Source: Prasinococcaceae sp. CCMP 1430 (Eukaryota > Prasinodermophyta > Palmophyllophyceae > Prasinococcales > Prasinococcaceae). Taken from it: 22,516 bases of DNA. The stretch spans positions 156,926 to 179,441 of the forward strand of contig RQSC01000022.1 of NCBI GenBank assembly GCA_013416795.1, read 5' to 3'. The notes beneath the pieces were generated by a model, which saw only the letters and a list, made by a program, of their open reading frames with translations, did not search any database and had not been told where the DNA came from. Of the stretch, positions 8,041-15,839 are shown in pieces. Made by a program: the position numbers and the translations under genes. Numbering within the stretch: position 1 is the stretch's first letter; each line of letters starts with the position of its first letter.

Positions 8041-8900
8041 TCATCGTTTACTCGGGAGCAGGAAGAAGAACGACTCCTGCCCGACCTGCACGAGGTCGCG
8101 AGACTTGAGCTCAACGGGCGGCATCTCGGGGGTGACCAGCATGCTTCGGGGGCGTGCACACGCGGCGCGTGGGCGCGACGGACGCGTCAGCGTCGCGCGT
8201 GCATGTCTCGCGGCACCTGTTTCCACGTGCACGCGCGAGCGCGAGCAACCGCGCGCGCACAAGCACGCGCGCACGCCAGCCACTCGCGAGCGGACGCACC
8301 CCTTGACGAAGGCCCCGTTCTTGCCTAGCACCTGCAGCTCGAATCGCGCGCGCTCGAAGCTGTAGCGGATGACCGCGTGCTTTCGCGACACGTTCATCTG
8401 GTCGCCGAGGTCGACGTCCGCCGACTCGCGCTTCGACCTGCGGCCGAGCGAGACCTGAGAGAGCGCGCGCACACAGGCGAGCGCGACGGTGAGGGTTGTG
8501 GGTGAGCGCGAGGGCGAGGCAAGACCCCAGGGCGCGGGCCAGCGCGCCGGCCGGAAGGCCCTCCCTTCTCTTCGCGGCGCGCAACGACACACGACCGCCG
8601 CGCGTCGTGCCGGGCGCCGGTGCCTGGGCCACAGACGCAGCGCGCTCGGAGCGCGCGCGGGCGCCAGACAGCGGAGGACGAGAAGAGCGGGGGAGGAAGG
8701 GGCGCCTCGGCGCGCATGCCCTCGCCGCGTGGCGCGGCCGGCGCCGCGCCAGCCGAGGCTGCACTGCGCGGCGCAGGGACGCGAAGCAAAGGCGCGCGCG
8801 CCGCCCTCACCTCGTACGACTTCATGTAGTAGGCGCGGTCCTCGAACTGCAGCTTGGCGAACCCGAAGTTGTCGCCGACGGAGGGCGCGATGGTGGTCAT
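8041..8900 (-). CDS. Stand-alone FHA-domain protein (plant FHA2 / FHL1 type), 3 exons
   Basis: Exons are 8811-8900, 8300-8454 and 8041-8143 (phases 0 and 2), giving 115 residues. FHA domains bind phosphothreonine. This one matches the type in plant FHA2 and the FHA part of yeast FHL1, linked to nuclear and ribosome-gene regulation. Exon 1 reads GFAKLQFEDRAYYMKSYE. Exon 2 carries the core: SLGRRSKRE (the G-R of the binding loop), DVDLGD, MNVSRKHAVIRY (the S-R-x-H motif) and FELQVLGKNGAFVKG (with the conserved N-G). Exon 3 gives PPVELKSRDLVQVG and ends FFFLLPSKR. Introns are 8455-8810 and 8144-8299; the latter is a stopless multiple of three. There is no forkhead or other domain, so nearly the whole protein is FHA. 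Its start codon region overlaps the start of the divergent transporter gene. Confidence 0.85.
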
Positions 8901-10557
8901 TGCGGCGGCGGCGGCGCGCCGCAGCGGCACCGCGAGCGGCCCGGGTCCACCGACGCGCTCCGCGCGGAGTCCCAGGTGCCGGGCACTGCGGTGCCCGGGG
9001 AGGGCGCGCGGGCGGTGCGGGCCACACGCCGCTGCCGTGCGCCCCGCGCGCGTGCTGCGCGCGCTCGACACGCGCGTGCTGCCCCTGCTGTGGGCGGTGG
9101 CGCTGGTGGCGTACATCGACCGCTCCGCGCTGGCGTACGCCGCAGCGCCGCTGCGCGCGCACGCCGGCATTGGCGACGCGCAGTACGGCGTGGCCGCCAG
9201 CGTGTTCTTCGCGGCGTACGTTGCATTCGAGGTGCCCGCCAATCTGTGCCTCCCGCGCGTGGGCGCGCCGCGATGGCTCGCGCTCCTCCTCGTCGGCTGG
9301 GGCGCCGCAGCAGCGGCCACCGCGGCCGTCAGCAGCGCTCGGGACCTCTACGCGGTGCGGCTCGTCCTGGGCGCGTTCGAGGCGGGCGCCTTCCCCGCCA
9401 TCGCCTACACCATCCACGACTGGTACGGCCCGCAGCGCTTTCTGACGCGCTACCCGGTCGTGACGACCGCCACGGCGCTCGCGGGCGCGCTCGGCGGGCC
9501 GCTCGCAGCGGGGGCGCTGGCGCTCGCCGGCTGGCGGGCGCTCTTTGTGATCGAGGGCGTCGGCCTCGCATGGCCGCTGGCGGCGCTCATCCTCGCCAGG
9601 CTGCCGAGGCGCCCCGAGGCCGCGCGCTGGCTCTCCACAGAGGAGGTCGACTGGCTTAGGAGCGGCCACCTCGCCGGCGCCAGTGGCCAGGCAGCGTTCG
9701 AGGTGGGCGGTGGCGGAGGCGGCGAGGGGGGCGGAGGGGGAGGGGAAGGCGGCGATGAGGGCGGCGCAAGTGCACCGGCGGCGCTCGCCGCCCTGCTGGA
9801 CTGGCGATGTTGGTACCTGGGCGTCTGTTGGATGCTGGTGGAGGTGCCGACGTACGGATGTATCTACTGGATACCCAATTTCATCTCGAAGGTGCTGGGG
9901 TACTCGGAGGTCGTTGAGGGGGAGAGCGTGGCAGAGGTGACGCGCCGGGCGGTGGTGACGTCGCTGGTTGCGTCGGTGCCCTTTGGCGCTGCGGCGGCAG
10001 CCATGGTCGGCGTCGCGCACCTCTGCCGCGCGCGAGGAGGCGAGCGCGAGGCGTACGCGGCGGCCGCCGCCGCGCTGGGCAGCGCCGCGCTGGCGGCAGC
10101 GCCGCACGCTGGCGGCGGCGCGGCCACGCTGGCGGTGCTCACGCTGGCGGCGATGGGCGTGTGGGCGGCGCAGGCGCCCTTGCTCTCCATTCCCTCCACC
10201 TTTCTCGAGGGCAGCCGCATGGGCGTCGGCTTCGCTCTCGTCAACACGCTGGGTCAATTCGGGGGGCTCATCGGCCCCGCGTGTGTCGGCTTCGTCAAGG
10301 AGCGCGCCGACGCGCGCGCGCCCCCCGAAGGCGGCGGGGAGGAGAGCTTTGCGCTGGCGTTCGCGCTGCTGGGCGCCGCGGGCGCGCTCGCAGCGCCGCT
10401 GCTGCTGCTCTTCCGCGTCCTGGCGCGCGGCGCGCGCGGCGGCGGCGGGCGTGCGCACGCGTACGCGCGTGTGGACGGCGGGCGCGGGCGCGGCGCCCGC
10501 GGGGGCGCGGACATGGACGTTGTCTGCGACGATGGCCTCGACGAGCTCGTGCGCTAG
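8890..10557 (+). CDS. Major facilitator transporter, anion:cation symporter (ACS)-like
   Basis: This is a 555-residue single-exon frame from the only possible ATG (8890). MFS proteins have two bundles of six membrane helices; the ACS group carries organic or inorganic anions with a cation. The first about 60 residues are Arg/Pro/Ala-rich and not membrane-like, possibly an organelle-targeting leader (inference). Helix 1 is LLWAVALVAYIDRSALAYA, with the family's Y-x-D-R. Then come VFFAAYVAFEVPANL, a helix with VRLVLGAFEAGAFPAIAY and the loop HDWYGPQRFLTRYP. The central loop, starting near WLSTEEVDWLRSGHLAG, contains a Gly/Glu-rich insert (about 9700-9770). The second half begins CWYLGVCWMLVEVPTYGCIY and includes SRMGVGFALVNTLGQFGGLIG. 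The C-terminal tail is Gly/Arg-rich and cytosolic in type. The substrate is unknown. Confidence 0.85.
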   Translation: MVVIAAAAARRSGTASGPGPPTRSARSPRCRALRCPGRARGRCGPHAAAVRPARVLRALDTRVLPLLWAVALVAYIDRSALAYAAAPLRAHAGIGDAQYGVAASVFFAAYVAFEVPANLCLPRVGAPRWLALLLVGWGAAAAATAAVSSARDLYAVRLVLGAFEAGAFPAIAYTIHDWYGPQRFLTRYPVVTTATALAGALGGPLAAGALALAGWRALFVIEGVGLAWPLAALILARLPRRPEAARWLSTEEVDWLRSGHLAGASGQAAFEVGGGGGGEGGGGGGEGGDEGGASAPAALAALLDWRCWYLGVCWMLVEVPTYGCIYWIPNFISKVLGYSEVVEGESVAEVTRRAVVTSLVASVPFGAAAAAMVGVAHLCRARGGEREAYAAAAAALGSAALAAAPHAGGGAATLAVLTLAAMGVWAAQAPLLSIPSTFLEGSRMGVGFALVNTLGQFGGLIGPACVGFVKERADARAPPEGGGEESFALAFALLGAAGALAAPLLLLFRVLARGARGGGGRAHAYARVDGGRGRGARGGADMDVVCDDGLDELVR

Positions 10558-10698
10558 CGAGACAGTCACCCCTCGCATGCGCCTGCGTGCCATCGCATTG
10601 TTGTACCAAATCACTGTATACTGCTCCCAAGTGGTCGCGCGTGCGCCCGTGCGTGCGCTCGCGTGGCTTGTCTGTGTACTCGCGCTCGCCGCCGCGCG
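10558..10698. other. Convergent 3' spacer
   Basis: This spacer lies between the transporter stop and the stop of the minus-strand gene. A short AT-richer patch at about 10600-10625 is probably 3' UTR; nothing else is seen. Confidence 0.5.
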
Positions 10699-11604
10699 TC
10701 ACTGCCGCTGGGCGGCGCTCGACCCTCTCGCGCGCCTTCTCGCGCGTTGCACGGAACGCACGAACTGGGCAGTCGCGACCTGCGCGCCGAGGCGTGCGCG
10801 GCATCAGAGCGTGCTCGCGCGTGCCGCTCGCGTGCGCACCTCCGCACGCGCCCATAAGCGCCCGCGTGCGCTCGCGCTCGGCCGGCGAACACGCACCATC
10901 TTGAACGTGAAGGTCACCGGCTTGGCGGCGGCACGGAGCACCAGCGACTCCGCGAGCGACTCGGTGAGGCGCTGCGTGTCGCCCCCTCGCAGCGCGGGCA
11001 CGCGCCTGGTGGACGGCGTCAGGGCCACCGCACGTGCTGCACGCGCGCATACGCGCGCGCTCGAACGCGTTGGCGTATCAACGCGTGCGGGCGCACGCAC
11101 CTCTGCAGCCCCGCCATCATCCCAGTGGCCTTTCCCATCGCAGCATTAAACGCCTTGTCCGCGGCCTTCTTCGCAGCGCCGCCCGCCTTGGCCGCACCCG
11201 CGGTCTCGCTCGCAGCTGGGCCCGCGGCCGTCGCGCCTGAGCGCGCGTGGCCATGAGCGCGAGCGCGAACGCACGCGTGAGCAAGAGCGCGTGTGCGAAC
11301 AAGCGCGCACATGAGCGTGAGCACATGCGTGCGCCTGCTGCGCGCACGCGGCGCCTCTGCATGCTCAGCGGCGCAGCGCGCGGGCTTGAAAACAGGCACG
11401 CGCGTCCCGCAGATACGCACCTCGCACGCCGCGCGTTGCTGCGCCGACGCCGCCCGCGACGAGCCTGGCCGGCCGCGCGTAGTAGCACCCCGTCCACGCG
11501 GCGCCGGCGATGGCCAGCGCGAGAGCCTCGTGGAACGCCAGTGCCATCGGAAAGTCGGCCGCCTCGATGTCGTGCTCAGCGAGCCAGTCCTTGACGCGCC
11601 CCAT
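10699..11604 (-). CDS. Small two-pass membrane protein candidate (FAM210/DUF1279-like), 4 exons
   Basis: Exons are 11421-11604, 11101-11236, 10897-11005 and 10699-10779. Phases agree at every junction and the total is 169 residues. The donors are GTGCGT in each case. The protein starts MGRVKDWLAEHDIEAADFPM and has a first hydrophobic segment LAFHEALALAIAGAAWTGCY. An Ala/Lys-rich linker follows with AAKKAADKAFNAAMGKATG. A second amphipathic to hydrophobic segment reads LAESLVLRAAAKPVTFTFKM, then a basic tail ending SSAAQRQ. The plan of two hydrophobic helices, the second starting ESxxLRxxxxPV, recalls DUF1279/FAM210 proteins of mitochondria or plastids, but the resemblance is weak and I would not assign function. 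The third acceptor (CCACCAG) was chosen because it alone keeps phase. The gene is divergent from the pseudouridine synthase. Confidence 0.6.
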
Positions 11605-11967
11605 CGCGGCGGCTGGCCCGCGCGGGCGCGCGCGAGAGGGAGGGGGACGGACAGGGAGGGAGGGTGCGAGCGCCGCCGCCGCAAGAAGCACTCCCGCCAA
11701 CGCCTCGCGAGCCGCGAGCGCCTTCACACCCCCACCGGGCCGCGCGTGAGGCGTGCGCTGTGGCGCGCGCTCCGCCCCCCTCCCCACCCCCCCCCCGGCA
11801 TGCTCGCCCGCGCGCGACCAAAAAAACATTATCCAAATCTTTTCTATGGAAACTACGCCGAAATTCGGGACGTAAAAAAAGCCGGCGGCTGTGGGGCGCC
11901 ACAGGGGTGCGGCGCGGCGAGGGGGTGGGCGCGCGTGCCCCACCCCCCGCCCCCCGGCGCGCCGGCC
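11605..11967. promoter_or_regulatory. Divergent promoter region with AT-rich island
   Basis: This 363-bp region lies between two divergent starts. It holds a C/T-rich tract on the minus-strand side (about 11635-11670) and a short AT-rich island at 11819-11880. The island contains TTATCCAAATC (11829-11839) and AAATTCGGGA (11861-11870). A similar pair of words occurs at 21148-21193. Confidence 0.5.
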
Positions 11968-13775
11968 ATGCCCATCCGCCGGCGTCGTCCCGGCGACGAC
12001 GGCGAGCCGCTCGCGCGGGCGTCCGACTACGTGCGCTGCGGCGCGCTGCGGCTAGTGCGGCCGTACGCGTTCGACTTCAACTGCAACGTGAAGGTGCGGC
12101 CGCAGACGCAGCCCGCGCACCGCGCTGTGCCGCTGGCGCTCACCGTTCGTTGGCCTTCGTGGCGGTTGTCGCCGCCGAGTGGGTCGCCGGCGCTCGGGCA
12201 GGCGGCGCTCCTTGTCTTGCGCGCGGAACTCGCGCTCAGCCGAGTAGTATCGCAGCCTCGCGCGCTGACGCGCCCGCCGGCGCGCCGCGCAGGCGCGCTG
12301 GGCGGGCAAGACGCTGCTGGACATCTTCGCGAACGAGTTCCCGCACCGCGGCCGCGCGTACTACGAGGCGGCCATCGCGGACGGCCGGCTGACTGCCAAC
12401 GGCGAGGAGAGGTCCGACGCGGCCCGCGTGATGACCGGCGGCGACTGGGCGACGCACGTCATACACAGGCACGAGCCGCCCGTGCTGTGGACGGGCGGGC
12501 CGCCGGGCTCGGGCGCGCACGACTACGCGAGCGTGGGGGCGAGCGACGGCGGAAGCGCGGGGAAGCAGCTCCCCCTGGCGGAGGCGCTGGGCCTCAGCGT
12601 GGTGGACGCGGACGCGCCGCACGCCGTGGAGATCGTTGCGGAGACCGACAACCTCGTCGTCGTATGCAAGCCCGCCTCGCTGCCCGTGCATCCGTGTGGG
12701 CAGTACCGCAAAAACAGCGTGCTCGCGCTGCTCGAGGCGGAGCGCGGCGAGGCGTACGCCCGCCTCGCGCCGCTGCACAGACTCGACAGGCTCGTCTCTG
12801 GCGTGCTATTGCTCAGCAGGGACCCGAAGACCTCGAACACCATGCGGCAGGCCATCGAGGGCGGGCGCGTGCGAAAGACGTACCTCGCGCGGGTGCGGGG
12901 CGTCTTCCCGGAGGGCGAGGTGCACGTCGACGCGGCCATATCACACGACGCCACGACGCAGACCAGCGCCATCACGGGCGGGGAGGCGCGCGCGTGGGGT
13001 GCGGGGGCGCGGGAAGGCGGTGGGGGCGATGGCGGGAGCGGCGGGGTGCTACTGGTGGCGCGAGAGGGCCCACGCGGGACGGGTGCGATTTCAAGCATGA
13101 ACAAGGAGGACAGGAAGGCCGCGCAGCGCGGCGAGCGCGCCGATGTCATCAAGGACGCCTACACCGTGTTCGTGCGCGTCGCCACCGACGGCGAGCACTC
13201 CATCGTCGAGTGCCGGCCTCGCACCGGGCGGACGCACCAGCTCCGAGTGCACCTGCAGTTCGTCGGGCACCCCATCGTCGCCGATCCGCTGTACGATTCC
13301 TGGGAGGGCGGGGGCGGTGGCGGCGGCGAGGCCACGCAGCGCCAGGCCTCCAAGCGGGCGCGCGTGGGCGACATCCCCGCCGCGCGCGCTCTGCGCCTGC
13401 CTCCGGAAGAGGTGGTCGCGACGTGCCCGCACTGCCCGGGGCTGCCGCCGCACGACTTCGAAATCGACGTGGTGCGTGCACGAGCGTGTGCGCCTGGCGC
13501 GCGTCAACCACGCCGACGGCGTGCACGCACGCATGCGCGCGCGCGCTGTGCGCGTGTGAGTGCCGCATGAAGACTTGCGCGCTGACTGCTCTTTCTGCGG
13601 TCGTTCGCGTGCGTTGGGTCCGCACGCACGCAATGCGTGCACGCACGCGCACGCGCAGGTGCCGCTGCTGCTGCACGCGCTGCGCTACGAGTGCGACGAC
13701 GATGGCGGCTGGTCCTTCGAGACGAGGAGGCCGCCGTGGGCGGAGCTCAATGCCGGCAGTAAGACAACGACCTAA
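11968..13775 (+). CDS. RPUSD2: RluA-family pseudouridine synthase, RPUSD2 type, 3 exons
   Basis: Exons are 11968-12093, 12293-13471 and 13659-13775, all phase 0, giving 473 residues. RluA-family enzymes convert uridine to pseudouridine in RNA; the RPUSD2/yeast Rib2-Pus8 branch modifies tRNA or mRNA. Exon 1 ends VRPYAFDFNCNVK. Exon 2 begins ARWAGKTLLDIFANEF, followed by YYEAAIADGRL (S4-like part) and HVIHRHEPPV. Then come VVVCKPASLPVHPCGQYR, the catalytic motif HRLDRLVSGVLLL (Asp at about residue 207) and GRTHQLRVHLQFVGHPI at about 354-370. Exon 3 gives PLLLHALRYE and a Trp-containing end, as in RPUSD2. Two Gly-rich inserts (about 13000-13060 and 13308-13330) and the Lys-rich NKEDRKAAQRG lengthen the domain. 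Intron 1 is 12094-12292, intron 2 is 13472-13658. Confidence 0.9.
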
Positions 13776-13855
13776 TCAATTGCTCTCATCACGCGTTGCT
13801 TACTCCCGCGGCATTTCGGGGAGGCACTTACTAATGCAGCGTGCGGCTTCAGATC

Positions 13856-13987
13856 TCAAGATAGCTGATGTAGCGCCAGCGCGACGGCCAGCACGGCGGC
13901 GGCGCCGACGGCCGCGGCCGCGACGAGCTCGTAGCGGCGCAGTCCCCTGCGCTCCTTGTGCACGCGTGCGGCGTAGCCGTCGAGCGG
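13856..13987 (-). other. In-frame extension after the ankyrin stop: tail-anchor-like segment
   Basis: Immediately after the TAG at 13988-13990 the same frame stays open for 43 codons to a TGA at 13856-13858. It encodes PLDGYAARVHKERRGLRRYE, then LVAAAAVGAAAVLAVALAL and HQLS. A basic stretch next to about 20 hydrophobic residues close to the C-terminus is the layout of a tail anchor. This could be made by stop-codon readthrough, by splicing around the stop, or be the intact end of a gene in which the TAG is a mutation or sequencing error. Confidence 0.45.
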
Positions 13988-13996
13988 CTACGCCGC
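13968..13996. repeat. Perfect 11-bp inverted repeat spanning the ankyrin stop codon
   Basis: Left arm GCGGCGTAGCC (13968-13978), loop of 7 nt, right arm GGCTACGCCGC (13986-13996). The right arm, read on the minus strand, contains the TAG stop at 13988-13990. Confidence 0.9.
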
Positions 13997-14944
13997 AGCG
14001 CGCAGCAAATCGGCGCACTCGCCGTGGCCGTGTGACTCAGCAAAATCGAGCGCTGTCTTGCCGTTGACCGCAGCGATAGACGCATCAGCGCCCGCGTCGA
14101 GCAGCAATCGGATACAGTCGGTTTCGCCCTGGATGGCAGCTAAGATGAGTGCAGTCGCGCCGAGCACCTCGTCCACGCAGTCCGGGTCGGCGCCAGCTTC
14201 GAGCAGAACTCTGACGCAGCCATGATGCCCGGCACTAGCTGCGATGATCATTGGCGTCATTCCTCCATCTGTCTTCTTGTCCTTGTCGGCCCCCGCCTCC
14301 AGCAGCATGCGGACGCACTCGGTGTGGCCGTGCTGAGCGGCGGCGTGTGTCGGAGTCCATCCACTTTTGCCCCAAATTCCCGCGTGCTCCCCCTGAGGGA
14401 GGCTTGCCTTGTCCACATCGGCGCCCGCCTCCAGCAGGAGTCGGAGGCACTCCGGGTGCCCCTGGCCTGCAGCGAAGTGCACGGGAGTGAACCCTTGGCC
14501 GTTCGTCTTGCCCGTGTCGGCCCCTGCCTCGAGCAGCAGTCGAAGGCAGTTGGTATGGCCTTGATTGGCCGCCAGGAGCGCAGGAGTACACCCTTCGCGG
14601 TCTGTCTTGTCCACGTTTGCCCCCGCTTCGAGCAGCAGTAAAAGGCATTCAGGGTGCCCTTGACGCCCGCGAATTGCGGCAATACGAGGATCACCGCCTT
14701 TGACAGCAGCGTGCAACGGCCAGCCATCCGCCCCCTTCTCCGTGTCGGCGCCCGCCTCCAGCAGCACCCGCACGCAGTCCGCGTGGTCCTCGTACGCCGC
14801 CGCCCACAAGGCTGTCCCCCCAATGTCGGGGGCGAGCGCCTCGTCCTTGTCGGCACCCGCCGCGAGGAGCCGCCGGAGCGTCCGAGCGTCGCCCCTGCTC
14901 GCCGCGTCATAGACGTCGCCCTCGTGCACGCGCATGCCTGGCAT
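13988..14944 (-). CDS. Ankyrin-repeat protein, nine repeats
   Basis: This is a single-exon frame of 318 residues starting MPGMRVHEGDVYDAASRGDA. Ankyrin repeats are protein-binding helical hairpins. Eight to nine can be counted from residue 10 to the end, the consensus here being GxTPxxxAAxxGHxECLRLL plus LEAGADxDK. A Cys is kept at the same position of almost every repeat (DCVRVLL, NCLRLLL, ECVRMLL and so on), and the units are unusually alike, suggesting recent internal duplication. Repeat 3 has an insertion (VKGGDPRIAAIRGRQGHPEC) and repeat 5 ends in a longer loop (SLPQGEHAGIWGKS). No other domain is present before the TAG. See the in-frame extension at 13856-13987, which would add a membrane anchor. 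The start was chosen as the first ATG after the C/T-rich repeats; ATG 14935 is an alternative. Partner unknown. Confidence 0.85.
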   Translation of the reverse strand: MPGMRVHEGDVYDAASRGDARTLRRLLAAGADKDEALAPDIGGTALWAAAYEDHADCVRVLLEAGADTEKGADGWPLHAAVKGGDPRIAAIRGRQGHPECLLLLLEAGANVDKTDREGCTPALLAANQGHTNCLRLLLEAGADTGKTNGQGFTPVHFAAGQGHPECLRLLLEAGADVDKASLPQGEHAGIWGKSGWTPTHAAAQHGHTECVRMLLEAGADKDKKTDGGMTPMIIAASAGHHGCVRVLLEAGADPDCVDEVLGATALILAAIQGETDCIRLLLDAGADASIAAVNGKTALDFAESHGHGECADLLRAAA

Positions 14945-14984
14945 GGAGACGAAGAGGGGGGAAGGTGGGGGGAGAAGGAGGGAA

Positions 14985-15290
14985 GAGGAGAAGAGGGAAG
15001 AGAGGCTGCCGAGAGCGCGAGCTGAGGATGGGGATGCACAGGAGGAGGGGGGGTGAGGAGGAGGAGGGCACAAGGGAGGAGGGAAGAGAGGCTGCAGAGA
15101 GCGCGAGCTGAGGATGGGGATGAAGACGGGGGGGGGGAGGAGGAGAAGGGCAGAAGGGAGGAGCGAAGAGTGTCTGCCGAGAGCGCGAGCTGAGGATTGG
15201 GATGAAGAGGGGGGGGGGGAGGAGGAGGGGAGAAGGGAGGAGGGAAGAGAGGCTGCCGAGAGCGGCGCTGAGGATACGTAGGCTGGGGTG
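14985..15290 (-). repeat. Minisatellite upstream of the ankyrin gene, four units of 79-86 bp
   Basis: The word GCTGCCGAGAGCGCGAGCTG recurs at 15005, 15091 (one change), 15173 (one change) and 15252 (degenerate). Spacing is 86, 82 and 79. Between the words are G/A-rich stretches with runs of 7-10 G. On the minus strand each unit is a long pyrimidine tract followed by TCCTCAG and CTCTCGGCAG, i.e. it resembles a 3' splice site. Confidence 0.85.
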
Positions 15291-15360
15291 CGCGCGTCGC
15301 CGCCGGGTGTGTGTGCGCAGAGTGGCGCAGGCTCCGGCCGCTCGCGCCCTCGCGGCGTGG

Positions 15361-15374
15361 TTTTTTTTTTTTTT
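15361..15374 (+). repeat. Poly-T run (14 T)
   Basis: A homopolymer run in GC-rich surroundings, between the minisatellite and the GT array. It could be an old poly(A) trace on the minus strand; no retro-element is seen beside it. Confidence 0.7.
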
Positions 15375-15479
15375 GCGGCGGCCGTCGATCGGCGGCGCGG
15401 CACAACAGCCGCGAGCGCGTGCTGCTCGCCTGTCAATCTCAAGGAAGTCCACGGACGTGACGTGCATGGGAGCATGCGG

Positions 15480-15495
15480 TGCGTGTGTGCGACAC

Positions 15496-15556
<61 letters not shown>

Positions 15557-15745
15557 TGTGTGTGTGTGTGTGTGTACACGTGTGTGTGTGTGTGTGGACG
15601 TGCGTGTGAGTGTGTGCACGTGTGTGTGTGTGTGTGTGGACGTTTGTGTCTGCGTGTGTGTGTGTGTGTGTGTGCGTGTGTGTATGTGTCTGCGTGTGTG
15701 TGTGTGTGCGCGTGTGTGTGCGTGTTTGACTGATTGATGGTGTGT
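15480..15745 (+). repeat. Long interrupted GT array, possibly a 5' UTR intron
   Basis: Interrupted GT repeats begin at a donor-like word (GCATGCG then GTGCGTGTG at about 15480). The next plausible acceptors on the + strand are GTCTAG (to 15830) and CCAG (to 15834), just before the ATG at 15840. The array may therefore lie in an intron of the leader of the following gene. Confidence 0.6.
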
Positions 15746-15839
15746 GTGTGTGTTTGTGCGATGAGATGAGATGCTTGCGCGCGTGGCATTGCTTGCGCCT
15801 GCGGCCTGCCCACGGGGGGGGACTGTCTAGCCAGGGGCG

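Noticed and set aside
8041-10614. 857-residue minus-strand frame opposite the transporter
   Set aside because: Apart from the FHA exons it is Arg/Ala/Pro/His-rich antisense of a clear membrane protein.
15361-15374. Retrotransposon poly(A) tail
   Set aside because: No reverse transcriptase fragment, target-site duplication or element body is visible next to the T run.
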